From positions 214,119 to 278,118 of the forward strand of contig VTPC01000639.1 in assembly GCA_011009095.1 (NCBI GenBank): a DNA stretch of 64,000 bases. Reading direction: 5' to 3'. The translations under genes and the position numbers were made by a program. Under the pieces are notes generated by a model. It did not search any database. It was not told the DNA's origin and saw nothing but the letters and a program-made list of their open reading frames with translations. The stretch comes from Ignelater luminosus (Eukaryota > Arthropoda > Insecta > Coleoptera > Elateridae). Shown here in pieces: positions 1-11,595 of this stretch; within the stretch, counting starts at the first letter, position 1, and every line of letters begins with the position of its first letter.

Positions 1-1
1 G

Positions 2-115
2 TTCTCCATAATCCGCGCAGGTGATGGTGTCGATGACCCAGGTTGGATGGTGTACCCAAGGACGGCCAGCGAGCCGTCACACAGAGACGACGAGGAGTTC
101 GACGCGAAGAAATAA
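2..115 (+). CDS. C-terminal coding exon of an unidentified gene (partial)
   Basis: One frame is open from the window edge to a TAA at 113-115 and encodes about 37 residues ending in the acidic/basic tail RDDEEFDAKK. The stretch is clearly richer in G+C than the DNA after it, as is usual for insect exons. A possible splice acceptor (CAG at 18-20) lies inside, so the exon may begin at 21 rather than before the window; a second frame is also open from there to about 174. I prefer the first frame because its composition looks like a hydrophilic protein tail. I do not recognise the protein. If real, this is the 3' end of a plus-strand gene whose body lies to the left. An AATAAA-like tract near 1055-1075 could end its message. 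Confidence 0.45.
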   Translation, partial: FSIIRAGDGVDDPGWMVYPRTASEPSHRDDEEFDAKK

Positions 116-1530
116 TGGAACAATCAGACAATATTTACTTAGGCCTGTGAATAGGAAAATCAATTAAACCTTATGTAATGATCTTGGAAATAATTTTCAG
201 GTTATTAGCTGGTTGCTGAAGGTAAATGAAACAAGTATTACGTGAAAACTTTTCCAAAGTAAACGCAGACCCATAATTAAAAATTGTCTTTGGGAATATC
301 TGCAAGAAGTTGTTTCAAGGGTTTGAAGCAGTCAAGAAACCTTATTTAAATGGGTTAAGATATCTTAAGGATTAAGTCTCTCCATAATTGAAATAGCGTG
401 TGAAAACTGTACCCCATTCATTAAACTCATTTTGCTGAATGCTTCTGCACTTGTAGGAGTTTCCGATGCAAAAGAGTTTCCGTTTTCTATCTTCAACCTC
501 TTTAGGGCCTAACAGGCGAGCGTACTTCTTTGTGTAGTACTTTCTGGTGAGTTTGATTAATTAAAATTGGCAGCAATGAAACCAGTTCAAGTTATTTTAT
601 ACTTTTCTTGTCTTCACAAAGCTACTGAATATTCTTGTGAAATCCGATCTCGCTTTGAGAGCCCGACCTTCAGATAAACTATTTTAATGAGATTATCGCC
701 ACAGAATCCACGCTTAAGATGGTTGAAAGAAAATTAGATCTTGTCTTGCCACCAAAAACCATTTGCGAGACGATACGACATCAGTCCATAGTATGCAGGG
801 TTAGCCAAAAATCTGGAAACAGGCATATTGTTGCAATACCGATAGAATTAGCGGAATAACCCTTGGGGGGGGGGTATATTAGATTATCTTATCTACATTC
901 TGATTGAAAAAAGAAATTAATTCAATTATCCAGTTCCGCGTAATTGATATCAACTTTTAATTTTTAAATGGCACTCTAGTAATATGATGACGTTTTCTAA
1001 ATCTGCATAAAATTCTAGATACGACAGTGAAGAAAAAATTAACTTTAAATGTTCAAATAAATAAATTAATAAGATTAGCTCTGTCGCTCTGCGCACTTTT
1101 TGTTGATCAATCCGGCGTGGGATTGCTACTAGGCCTGACGTTTAGATTCTATTAAAGAATTTCTTATAAGAAATTAGTATGCAGTGCGTCACTTTCAAGC
1201 TCCACATTCCACAATAAGCATAAATAAATATCTATCTTATAAATATACCGAGGTCCTAGCTTAAGGGTTTTTATTACGTTATAAGGACTAACCTATCGTC
1301 ATAGGCGCCCAATAATTTGACCTACTTCCCTACTTTCATTTTAAGTCTAAGACGACAAATAATTATTATCGTCAAACCTGCCCGTCTCCGACACCCCGAA
1401 TCGGCGGGAAGGGGCGCTAATTTTGTGATAACAATAAGTTTCCGCACCAAGGCCACAAAGTTTTGTTTTTCTCGTAATCGATGGCTTTCTAGTTCTCTTA
1501 GAGCTTCTCAATCAAACATCAAATGGCTGT
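116..1530. other. Non-coding stretch downstream of the edge exon
   Basis: AT-rich sequence without a convincing gene. It contains a run of nine or more G near 866-875 and, at about 1303, GGCGCCCAATAAT, which resembles the primer-binding site after an LTR. No matching LTR pair was found, so a decayed retrotransposon leader is only a possibility. Confidence 0.4.
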
Positions 1531-2160
1531 ATGGAAGAAAATAAACTTGTAATAAAAAAACAAACAAATGAAGATTTTAATGTGTGGAGCAAAGTGCGAA
1601 ATAGCAGCGAAGTCTGTAAAGCAAGTCATGGCAAAGAACTTAAAAGAAATGTAGACTGGGTCAAGCCGCTTGATTTGAGTTTAATTCTCTACCTTCAAGA
1701 TCAAAATTCCAACCGAGAGAGCTTACAGAAGAGAATTAAGTAGGTCGTGATAAATTTAAAGGACATATTACGGTTTTAGTCTTAGAATTGCGCCAGTGGG
1801 CTTTGGAGCTTGGAGATACGATATCTTATCAACACAGGACAAACTTTGCTACCAGCAAATGAATGAAGACACCTGTACTGATGAATTTTAGAAATCTCAA
1901 AGATACGTTCGATCGGATTTCATTGAAAACTGGCGTTTGCGTGCAGCATGAATTCTTTGATTGGGGTTTGGTTCCTGAAGATTTTGCCAATGACATTAAA
2001 CAAAGCTAGATATCTGTCACAAAGGAGTTTGGAGTAGATTTTGTGCTACTTTGGGAACATGGTATCTGTGACGGTTTTCTAGAAACCTTGGGGTTATGTT
2101 ATTAGAAATTGTGGCGAGGAAGATTTTTGTTACTAGGGAAGAGTATCATACAGCTCTTCA
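1531..2160 (+). pseudogene. Possible decayed coding region, family not recognised
   Basis: An open frame of 70 residues (1531-1743) is followed by further frames with protein-like content broken by stops and shifts. Around 1887-2090 the translation reads NFRNLKDTFDRIS, then FDWGLVPEDFANDIKQ, a stop, and KEFGVDFVLLWEHGI. The continuity of codon-like sequence across the stops suggests a dead gene or transposon fragment rather than random DNA, but I cannot name a family and see no flanking repeats. It could equally be chance open frames. Confidence 0.22.
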
Positions 2161-5100
2161 GCAAGATTGTTTTTGCCAGGTTCGGAATATTTGGTAGGCA
2201 GGATAGCAGTCTCTTGTATCTTCTACTAAAATGAATTTCATAATTTCTGAACGCGACGGCGCACTGTTTGTTTTGTTATTAATATGATTATTGTATGACT
2301 TGTGTAGTCATTAAATGTAAATGAATACTATTGCGAGTTTAATCTCATTAATTTTATTGACTGCAGCGAAGGCTGAGGTATAATCTAGAATAAGTGACAA
2401 AGGATAAGAGAGCGAGTTCTTCAACTCCCAGGTATTTAAGCGTTTTAACATGATGGTGGGGTGTGTAGGAAGTTGGTGGATTTGATCAAGAAGATCAGCA
2501 AAAATTTTGGCTTGACATTGAAGCGTTGATAGCTGTATCATCCTGATATTATACTGTAGGTAGTGAAGATGCAGAAGACGTCTGATAAGAGTTTTTACAA
2601 TATTCTTTAAAATTCGCCCCAATCTGGGTGATCCAGATTGGAATAAATGACAATCAAGCGCTCTCCTGGACCTGAAATCTATCCTACGGATCATGTCGGT
2701 GAGTCTGTTTCACTATGTTTTCATCAGAAGATCACTATTTTAGATAGACATTCTCGGTATATCTTTCTTTTGTTCTTGATTAGTAGACCGTAGTTCTGTC
2801 TGCGAAGGATATGTGAAGACCTTAGAAGTCAGGATCTTGGAAGGGAGGCCATAAAGTACAAGTCGTCAGGATTACAAAGAAAATAATACCTAAATTGAAA
2901 AGTTATGAAAATGAATTCTTGTGTTACAGTTGCAAAAATGAAAATAGATAATCAACCAGGTTGCGGTGATTCCATGAATTCGTCACTCAGTTCACGTGAC
3001 CTCACACCTCTAATCACATAAAAACAACAAAATGAAGAATAGCTTAAATTATCAGTACCTAAAAGTGTAAAAAGTAAAGTAAATCCCATTCCCACGTCTG
3101 AAGTACAGATTATTTAAAAATTAATAGACAATACGAGCAGAAATAAAAAATGATCTTTTAACAATTCTTGCTAAGGGTTGGAAAATGCAATTGAGCTTTT
3201 TAATTCAAATTCATTTAAACAGTAATGTAAGTACCTACCTTTCATATTAGTCACGATTTAAGTGAAGTTTTAAATTTATTCAGTAAAACCTTCTTTTACA
3301 TATGGTATATACATACGAAACTCGTTAAATATCCTAATCCCCTGGTACATCGGACCTTTTTGACAAACTGTTTTATTTGCTTTAGGTAGTCGCTCTTTCG
3401 CTCTAGTATCATGATAATCTACATCCAACTGTTTAGGAATGTTAAGGATTTATTAACTGAAAATGTATTAGAAAAATTTAATCTTAGGTATCTCTCACTG
3501 TATCTCGGTGACTATTGAACATAAGACACGTATTCATGTGAACTGTTTTGCTCTCAATTACTGATACTGTTATTCTCAAGAGGACTGACATTCTTCTCTC
3601 ATAAGTACCTTATGTATAAACAGGCTGTCCGGTAAATGCTAATAAAACTTCTGGTAGCAGCATTTCTTAGCCTCTTAAGATGTTAGAATTGGAAATACAA
3701 ATGTCCAAACGTACTTAGTTTAATCACACGAATCAAAAAAGAAATCTAAACGTTGTTGCTACAAGAAGGCTTTGAATTTGGAAATACATCCAATAAGTAG
3801 GCTAAAACTGATTGGAGAATAAAACCCACACGTAGTGAATTTACAAGTCACTGATATTCTTCATGTTAAATTAGGTTAGTAAGCTTTTTGGCGATTTTCC
3901 TTATTTAATTTCGAATGTTATTTTTTGGTAAACTTACTTCTAAAGTAGTTTTTAAAACTGTTTACAGTTCTTGAAATAATTGTTTAAGGGACAAATTTCT
4001 AATACAGTTATTTAGGAATTGCCAATATTTTATAAACTAATTTTATTTTGTGTCTAAGAAATAAACCAATGGTTATACACTAGATGTTATTTTAAAAAAT
4101 AAATTATTTTATGCAGATGCAGCTGTTCACAAAGATAAACATAATAAGGTAGTGGCGTTAAACATCACTTTTTTAATAACAAATTAGACGTTCGTGTTCC
4201 GTAAAATCTAAAACCATCTTTACTTCTATCCTAAATTCAATGCAAACGCACTCCTATAAATCTAATGCCTACTTAAGAGATTACAACTTATTTCCTATTT
4301 CGGCCTTTCTAAAAATCTTTCATATGTGGCAGCTATAAAAATAAATAAATTTCGAGAGGTTTTTTACTGTACAAATATAAACAGTGCAAATTATCTGCAA
4401 CCTTACCATTTTACATAGAAAACGTTTCTGGATTTTCATAAAGTCATTATACGTAAATACTTTGTCTCTTCTCCTAAAATGTTTTAAAAAGTAACAGATA
4501 TACAATAGCATAGGCTTTACCCTAAGTTGTAAATTTTGATCAGGGAACATTTTTTAAGTTACAGAAAAATAATTTAATGACAATCATCAGCAGCTAGTGC
4601 GTTTATAGTACCTAGACATCCCCTTCCCTACACAATGTCTAGATTATAAAAATTCCTTTCTTACTACCCAATTGCTTTAAATACTACAGTAAATATTAAC
4701 TACATAATTTTCATTTCTATTTATTTTAATTAATGGAATATTGCAAAATTTCTTGAAATACGTTTTGTATTTTACGTATACAGAGACATCGAAAATGATT
4801 ACAAACCATGTGACAACGAAATTTACTGTTGGTTAGGCAACACATTTTGCACTATTGGCAGCTATGTTGTAATAAAGATATTGTAATTTTCCAGTGGTGT
4901 AGTATTGAATATATGATAAAACTACTGCCTTAAATCTAACTTACCTCGATTAACTCACAAAAAGCAGATTTAGTCTTGAAACAGAACAAAATAAACAATA
5001 GAAAACGCAAAACAAAGAGACAACACAACACGCCAATGTAATTTTAGGTTAGAAGTATACTCGAATGGGCCTTATTATTCCGTAGTATGGCTCAGTCGGA

Positions 5101-5428
5101 AAATACAATTTTGCATCATTTTTAAATTAGTAGCCAGGAAAAGCAGAGTTTCTATATGCATTTTACCCATTATTTGACATTTTCAACAAAAGGTGGCTCT
5201 CACTTTTCTAGCTCAATGTACATCTGCTGAGCTACACCGAGACGTTCTAAATGCATCTTGTCCCACTCAAATAAATTCATAAAAATATCCTAGACATACA
5301 AAACATATTAGGTCCGAATGTGAAATACCTGCTTTGTGCAGTTTGTCCTTCAGGAGTAGATAAACCGCGGTATGTTTGGCAAACGTCGTTCAATGATGTA
5401 CTCGCTGTTGTTTGATAGTAATAATAAG
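2161..5428. other. Intergenic AT-rich DNA, nothing recognised
   Basis: About 3.3 kb of AT-rich sequence. The open frames here (for example minus 2311-2694 and minus 4320-4550) have no recognisable motifs and no supporting signals. No RNA gene or repeat structure was seen. Confidence 0.5.
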
Positions 5429-5430
5429 TA

Positions 5431-5456
5431 GGGTAAAGGGAGGTAATTTGGTGATA
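5431..5456 (+). repeat. Left TIR of the pogo-type element
   Basis: Twenty-six bases matching the reverse complement of 7304-7329 with two mismatches (positions 3 and 13), immediately inside a TA dinucleotide. Confidence 0.88.
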
Positions 5457-5716
5457 ATTTTTATTTATGTTGAATTTGTAGCTGGTAGAACTAAGGAAAC
5501 TCTTTACTACAGAATTGATGAACAAAACTTGACATAACACAATCATTAAATACTTTCCTTGTCTGTTCTGTAAAATAAAACTAAAACCTACTTGTGGATT
5601 GATGATTTGGTGACCAGGTTAGGAAAGTTGGTGATACCGGTCAAGAAATTTGCTGATAGTCTTAAATCGATCACATAATTTTAGAACAAATGCCTAGTTT
5701 ATGACGTTAACTCTAA

Positions 5717-6870
5717 TTATAGGTCTTCTTCTTCTTCTTTATCAGAACATTTATCGCACCTATCGATGATATCTTTTGTGACACCAGTTTGGCATTTTTC
5801 GTGGTACGGAATTTGGCAGAAATTACATTGCACCCACGCCAGGCCGGTTTCCTTCTTAACATCTAGTGAATATCTTTTAGAACAACTTCCACAGGTCCAG
5901 TCATCTACTTTTCCATTTAAGGAAGTTGGCACCTCTGAAGAGGATGCAGGGATAAAAGACGATGTCTTTGGAGTTGTGTTTTTACTTTGACCTTTTTTCT
6001 TGGGAAGAGTGCTTTGGACGCCATAAATTTCTCCAACGGGCATTAAACATTTTCTTGAGGGATCCGTTACTCGTTTCTGTTTATTAGTAACAGATGGTAC
6101 AGGACGTTTTAAAATTTGCTCAACAGTTGAGACTTTGATAGAGCTAAAGCATCCGCAGACACGGCATCTCTCTCGAAAGGATAAGCAACACTTTTTCGAA
6201 ACTCGTTTTAAATATTACTTGACGAAAAGCTTGCAATAAGAGCAGGATTAAACAGCTGATGAAAATTGGATTTGTTTGGTGCCCGTGTGGGGCTGGCTTT
6301 CATATAATCATTAAGAGATTTTGCTCAATTAGCTTTCAGTGATCGATAAACTCCCACATCAAGTGGTTGAAGCAAGTGGTTGCAATGAGCAGGAAACGTT
6401 AGCAAATATATTTGGTTTTCTCTTGTTAACGATAATATTGTTGGACTAATGTGGAAGCCATGAAAATCCAATAATAATGCAACTGGCCTCTGTAACGGAA
6501 CGCTGTTTACGAAATGGTGAAACCATTGAATGAATAGCTCCGAATTGATGTAACCTTTTGGAGAGAGAGTTAAAACTAATTTGGGCAACTTGTCTGTTTC
6601 ATAAGTCTCACTCCATCGTTTTTCTTTAAAAACTATAAATGGTGAGGCCCAAGTACCATTATCACAAGTACATTCAACTACTGTGTGAGTTTCTCCCCTT
6701 TCTCCATATGTTCTTCTGTAAACATAACGTTTTCCAATTTGAGCCACAATTTTACCACCCTTTACAACATATGAAAGACCAGTTTCGTCAACATTCCATA
6801 CTTGACCTGGCTTGTCTTCTTTAATACCTAACTTCGTCAGAAGGTTATTTAATTTGTCACTGATTAACAT
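5717..6870 (-). pseudogene. pogo/Tigger-like DDE transposase with C-terminal PHD-like finger (broken)
   Basis: Two open frames belong to one protein. The first (6870-6325, 181 aa) carries the DDE_1 superfamily core: first acidic residue in VWNVDETGL, second in ALLLDFHGFH (family norm LLDGHxSH, so altered here), third in HLLQPLDVGVYRSLK. Between the frames (6324-6044) the reading continues with stops and shifts through the family-like segments NFHQLFNPALIASF and AVSADALALSKS. The second (6043-5717, 108 aa) has a Cys/His cluster (WTCGSCSKRY, WVQCNFCQIPYHEKC, DRCDKC) resembling a PHD/RING finger, then an acidic tail. The N-terminal helix-turn-helix/CENP-B domain is absent. The protein would have catalysed cut-and-paste transposition; this copy cannot. 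Insect proteins of this type are often auto-named clz9-like. Confidence 0.85.
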
Positions 6871-7303
6871 TATCCAGAAATCCGAATTTAAAGTAGTAGA
6901 ATTTACACTGCCGTTTCCAAAGTGAAAAACTACCTTAAACTGGGGGTTACTTACTTAAGACAAACACAGTCAAATTTAAAAAGTTTCAACAATTCTAAGC
7001 ACATCACAAAATTAAGGATTCCTTTTAAAACTTAATCATGCGGAAAAAGTTTTTCAAACTTACCATTTAAACCGATTATAGTTAAAATAGCAACGCAAAT
7101 ATCTCATTTATAGCAGACATTCACGACCAACAACAAATAAACCTGTAAACAATTCCATACGTGCAAGAGCAAACATGAAAGCAACAGATGTTCACAATTC
7201 TGGATTCAGTACACCTTGCTCTGTATGTGGATAAAAATATGAAACAATCCTGACGTAGGTATTTTGATAATTTAAATAATTTAAAACTATCACCAAATTC
7301 CTA

Positions 7304-7329
7304 TATCACCAAATTATCTCCCTTTATCC
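7304..7329 (-). repeat. Right TIR of the pogo-type element
   Basis: Mirror of 5431-5456 (24/26 identical), immediately followed by TA at 7330-7331. Together with the left copy it fixes both ends of the element. Confidence 0.88.
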
Positions 7330-7411
7330 TAGTAAGTTATTAACTGTTAAGTAAAGATGGTAAAAGAGAAATAAGGTGCGAGATATGAATCTTTAAGGTT
7401 ATAGTTATAAG

Positions 7412-7926
7412 TAGAGACCGGATTTTTAGGTACTAAAAATCATAAAAATAGGCAGGCAAATAGGCACTAAAAACCTTTAAAGTAGGCATCATAATAAGCA
7501 ATTTAGGCGGTCAAATAGGCATTTTAAGCAACGAAATAAGCACTTTAGGCCACCAAATAGGCATTTTAGGTAACCAAATAAGCACTTTAGGTGACCAAAT
7601 AAAAAATATTGATATTAGAAACTCATACAAGTAAAATATGCACTCATTTAGGTAAACTAGGCACCCATTTAGGCAAACTAGGCATCCATTTAGGAAAAAT
7701 AAGCACCCATTTAGGAAAAATAGGTACTAATTTAGCCAAAATAAGCATTTATAAACAGATATTTAAGATTGTAGACATTTATTTCAAAAGCATAGAAAAA
7801 AAGGCACTTAAGCACGTAAAAAAAAATTTTTTCAAGTGAAAAGTGCGTAGATTATCCTAAAACGAATTTTCCTTCGCTTGCCTAAAAAATCTAAAATTAG
7901 GCACTTGCTTAGAAATCCGGTCTCTA
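7412..7926. mobile_element. hAT-type non-autonomous element (MITE) with internal repeats
   Basis: A 515-bp element with perfect 14-bp TIRs, TAGAGACCGGATTT at 7412-7425 and its complement at 7913-7926, flanked by the identical 8-bp direct repeat GTTATAAG (7404-7411 and 7927-7934). An 8-bp duplication and TA-initial ends are typical of the hAT superfamily. There is no transposase; the interior is mostly degenerate short tandem repeats. The 76-residue frame at 7609-7839 is only the repeat read as protein (recurring THLGKLG). Confidence 0.85.
7490..7765 (+). repeat. Degenerate internal tandem repeats of the hAT MITE
   Basis: Two blocks. The first (about 7490-7605) repeats a unit of roughly 27-30 bases of the form ATTTTAGG-nn-ACCAAATA-GGC. 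The second (about 7645-7760) repeats a unit of about 21 bases of the form GGCACCCATTTAGGCAAACTA. Units diverge by several substitutions, so the array is old. Confidence 0.7.
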
Positions 7927-8169
7927 GTTATAAGCCAGAAACTAAACAAGAGAAAGAGATGTCGAAAAATCGATGAAAATTCACATGCTTTTTCTATACA
8001 ATACCATGGAAGTTGTTTTTAATTAATACTTAATGATTTAATTTTAAATAACATTATTGACCTACATATTTTCAATAGGTTTGGACAGACCTTGGTAAAA
8101 TCCAGGTTTGTCAAAAGTTTTTCTTATCAATCTACAGTACCAGTCAAAGAAAAGTAAATACAATTGCCA

Positions 8170-9350
8170 AGAGGACGTGGGGGAGATAAACGTTCTCACA
8201 AAACTATAGAAAAACGAAAAAATTTGGAAAAATTCATATCTAACTTAAAAGGTTTTCAAAGCCATTCTGGTTGACAAAAATCAAGAAGACTTTACTTGGC
8301 ATCTGAATATAATATTACCAATTTAAGAGCCATTTACAATAAAGATGCAGATGAACATTTGAAAATTACTTATGAATACTTGAGCAAAACTTTCAACAAA
8401 GATTTTAACACAGCTTTCGAAAGCCCAGCCAAAGATGTTTGTGAATATTGCGTTAAGATACAAACACAAATTGATATCTCCAAGGAACCAACTGAACGAA
8501 ACCGACTACAAGCAGAACCGTGGGTTTACAAATTTCGAGAAAGACAATTTCTTAAATCGATGAAAAAACAGCCTAAGGAGATCATCTCATACCGTTTTGA
8601 CTTACAGCGAGTCCAAGTTTTACCAAAAGTACCGATTAAAGACGCCTTTGGCGTCCAGAAGCTGTCTTTTTATCGTTTTTGAATTACTGATACCAGCATC
8701 AAAATACCATTATCTGGATAGAGCATCAGGCAGGAAGAGGAGCTGTCGAAACAAGTTAGCTCTATATCATTTTCTAAAAACAAAATAATTTGAACTGACG
8801 AATGCGCCGGCCAAAATAAAAACTCGCACATTATGCACAATCTGATGTTATGGCTGAATAACAAGGCGTCAAAATCTGTTGACTCTATTGTAGTTCAATT
8901 AAACAACTTAAACAGTAATACGAGATTTTGTGAAGAAAAGAGAAATACGAAAACTTAGAATCGAACGACTTTCTATCAGAAAGTACATACGTACCCTGAA
9001 GTCTTTTAACAAAGTTAATGGAATTAGTGAGGTAAAACGAATTATTATTAAGGGATCAAAGATTAGTAGTGTACTAAAAACAGAGTTACTGTATAGAAAC
9101 GACTACGGTACAAAAATTCCAATCCAGGTAAAAAATACACCAAATCATATTACCTACAGTGGCACTTCCACATCCAATCAAACCAAAGAAACTTAAGAGT
9201 CTATCAAAGCTTTTGATGAGTCTTTCGGGACTAGATTGAATTAATGATCCAGAACTCACGTGGCTGCAGTCAATTCTCCCACAATACAATTAAGATAATG
9301 AAGATGAAAATCTAGAAGATAATAAAGAAAAAGTAATTGTTGACATGTAC
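8170..9350 (+). pseudogene. Decayed transposase-like protein of a recurrent insect transposon family
   Basis: Protein-like reading runs from about 8170 (RGRGGDKRSHKT) through an open frame at 8296-8682 into degenerate sequence to about 9350. Landmarks in order: SRRLYLASEYNI (N-terminal), a Cys pair VCEYCVK, YRFDLQRVQVLPKVP with the FDLQ...LPK(V/L)P signature I know from many transposon-derived insect proteins, then DECAGQNKNSH (about 8799-8831; family norm SD.C.GQN.N, probably holding a catalytic Asp), and near the C terminus KPKKLKSLSKLLMSLSG and DPELTWLQSILPQY. Several stops and shifts break it. I think the family is DDE-type, possibly Sola-like, but am not certain. No terminal repeats were found. 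Confidence 0.65.
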
Positions 9351-9611
9351 GTGTGATTGTTGTGACCATGAGAAACTAAAAATATTTTAATATATGTAAT
9401 ATAATAAACTATAATCTTATAATAATCTATTCATGAATACCGGTTCTGTTTTGTATAATAAAATTACAGATTCCTCTATTATAATTTTATAATTACTATT
9501 ACTATTATCTATTAAAATACTATTTGGCGTGACTGCACGATTTTATAATTTCTTGCGTTTCTAACAAGACAATTTGCTTATTGGGAACGGGCAAAGTGCA
9601 GTATGCCCTTA

Positions 9612-9848
9612 TCAGGCAAACAAAGTGCAGTTTGTCCAGGGCAATTTTGGTTTTCTTTGGAAAACTATCAACATTAGATATTTGCCATTACGCACAGCAA
9701 TAGTACTTGGATTGTTACCTCTTTTAAAAAATTCATATTTGTTGTAAAGTGAAAGGTCGGGCCGCAACAGTTTTTTGTTAATCCTGAAAATATCATAAAA
9801 TGACAAAATGCATATAGAAAGTCTGCTCCTCACGTGGTTTGTAATCAT
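9612..9848 (-). other. 78-residue open frame, unrecognised
   Basis: The frame has a plausible, basic, non-repetitive composition (RINKKLLRPDLSLYNKY, VFQRKPKLPWTNC). It lies just upstream of the LTR retrotransposon, and its beginning is opposite to the strand of that element. It looks more protein-like than most frames here and may be a fragment of another mobile element. I do not recognise a domain. Confidence 0.25.
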
Positions 9849-10129
9849 TTTCGACGTCTCTATACATTATTACAAATAAAATAAATCTATTGTGTTCTAA
9901 TTATTCTAGTACTAAATATTATGAAAAGCTAAAATCTTAGACTTACGCAAACATCATATCTATTTTGATGGAAAATATAAAAAATCTGATAGAGTTTTGC
10001 AATTGCATATTTCGATGCAAGTGCGCTGTAATGCCATATTTCAGGCGTGAAGTCGAAATTTGAAACACCAGGCGCAAGCCGAGTGCTGGAAAGAAGGCCC
10101 AGTGACAGCTAATGTGTATCGAACAAAAT

Positions 10130-10391
10130 TCTTAGTAATGGTTTAGACTGTAGTAAATCAAGTAACATTTTTATTTTTAAGTATTTATGTTGATAATAGT
10201 TAGGTTGGTAACAATGAAAGTGAGTTATAAAGGATGAGAGATGAGTGGGAACGAAAATAGGTCATTGTCATTTCAGGTTGGTTGATGGAAGAACAAAGAA
10301 AAAGTTTTATGTTTAGTGTTGAGAATAAAGTTATTAAAAGACAAAGTGTGTTATGTTTTTTACTATTCGAAGTGGAAAGAGCTCCCATAGT
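10130..10391 (+). repeat. 5' LTR (alignable part)
   Basis: Shares long blocks with 15365-15627, for example the run AACAATGAAAGTGAGTTAT, GTTGATGGAAGAACA, and GAGAATAAAGTTATTAAAAG with its AATAAA polyadenylation signal near 10322. Both copies end at CCCATA. The GTAAGTTAGGTGTGGGG just inside (10390 on) sits where a primer-binding site is expected. Confidence 0.8.
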
Positions 10392-10484
10392 AAGTTAGGT
10401 GTGGGGTCTGTTTTTAAACGACTCCAGAAAGGAAGAGGCATTATTATTGTTTATAAGTATTATTATTACGAAACGACAGGAAAC

Positions 10485-11465
10485 ATGGATCGCATGAACG
10501 TAAATGTGGGAAACGATGCATTCAAATTGTTGATACAACAAAACCAACCAAACGATGAAAGGCAGCAGACAGAGACAAACAGACAAAATGATCCAAATTC
10601 GCCGACGCCTCAAGATCATGTAATTATGAACACTATTAACGCTTTAATGCAATAAAATGCAACGTTGATCAATCTAATGCCGCAACAACAGAATAGAGAA
10701 CAAAATCGCGTAAATAAGTGATTCGGCGAACACCATTACGAACTACAACGTTATACCGGATATGTCGAAAAACGTAGAAAAGTTTGATGGTAAGAAGGGG
10801 CCTAACATTGCTAGAATGTGGTTCCAGCAAATCGAAAATGTTGCAACGCTATATAAGTAGCCGGATCCGTATACTTATCAAGTTGCAATAAATTCTTTAA
10901 CGGGAGCGGCAAACCATTGGTACTCGGAAAATCAATGATGTAATCGTTTGGTTATCATTTAAACTGGCCTTTTGTAAAACCTTCACCGGTGAACCCATCA
11001 GAACTGATTTTTGGGAAATGATTCAGCATCCAAAGGAAAGTATTAATCGTTATTTTCATGAAAGAATGGCGTTGTGTAGAAACCTGAATTTAACCTTTCA
11101 CGACTCAAAGGAGCAGATTATCATTGGACTGTAATCCACGGAAATGGAAAATTTTCTAATATCGAAAAGCCACCATGATTCTGATGAGTTGTTTAAAGAT
11201 GTGATGGGCTTTGAGCAGATAGATTCTGCTCGCAGAATCAGGATAAAATCACAAGTGTTAGATAAGAAAGGAAACACCACCTTTACTCAACAATCAACCA
11301 AACCAAGATTAGGAGAAAGTCCGCAACAGTCTGTAAAATGTTACGATTGTGGTGAGCCAAGTCACATTGTGAACCAATGTAAGAAGCCATCAAGAGTGAA
11401 AGGTTCTTGCTACAACTGTGGGTCAACAGAGTACCAAAAAAAGATTGGCAAGTGGGTGTTCTAAT
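10485..11465 (+). pseudogene. gag polyprotein remnant of the Ty3/gypsy element
   Basis: The first ATG after the leader (10485) begins MDRMNVNVGND. After a stop near 10653 the capsid-like region continues: VEKFDGKKGPNIARMWFQQI, then HPKESINRYFHERMALCRNL, a retrotransposon gag signature. The open frame at 11144-11464 carries one intact CCHC knuckle, CYDCGEPSHIVNQC, and a second degraded one, CYNCGSTEYQKK, where the expected His has become Tyr. Gag would package the element RNA; it is dead here through several stops. Confidence 0.78.
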
Positions 11466-11595
11466 GAAGAAGGAAAACACGCTTTTGGTAAAGGAAAGAC
11501 AAAAGGAGAATTCTTCATTATTCTAGAACTGGAACATAGGTGGCCCTGTCTTCTTAATATGTTATAATGTTGTTAATCACTTGCAATAGGCACCT

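Larger units (their letters stand above)
5431..7329 (-). mobile_element. pogo-type DNA transposon, complete ends, dead
   Basis: A 1,899-bp element bounded by 26-bp terminal inverted repeats (5431-5456 and 7304-7329) that match at 24 of 26 positions, beginning GG(G/A)TAAAGGGA(G/A). It is flanked by TA on both sides (5429-5430 and 7330-7331), the target duplication of the Tc1/mariner/pogo superfamily. A second copy of the inner end motif (TATCACCAAATT) lies at about 7289-7300, and shortened versions near 5608-5638, which may be sub-terminal transposase-binding sites. The interior holds a minus-strand DDE transposase with a C-terminal PHD-like finger but lacks the N-terminal DNA-binding part, so this copy is internally deleted or badly decayed. 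Confidence 0.88.

Noticed and set aside
5766..5990. Plus-strand 74-residue frame
   Set aside because: Shadow of the PHD-like finger of the minus-strand pogo transposase.
7490..7765. TTAGGC words suggesting telomeric DNA
   Set aside because: The TTAGGC words are not in exact tandem; they sit inside longer 21-28-bp units within a MITE with clear TIRs.
7490..7765. Possible CRISPR-like repeat-spacer array
   Set aside because: Units are degenerate and lack unique spacers, and the DNA is eukaryotic.
7609..7839. A 76-residue protein with THLGKLG repeats
   Set aside because: It is the internal repeat of the hAT MITE read as protein.
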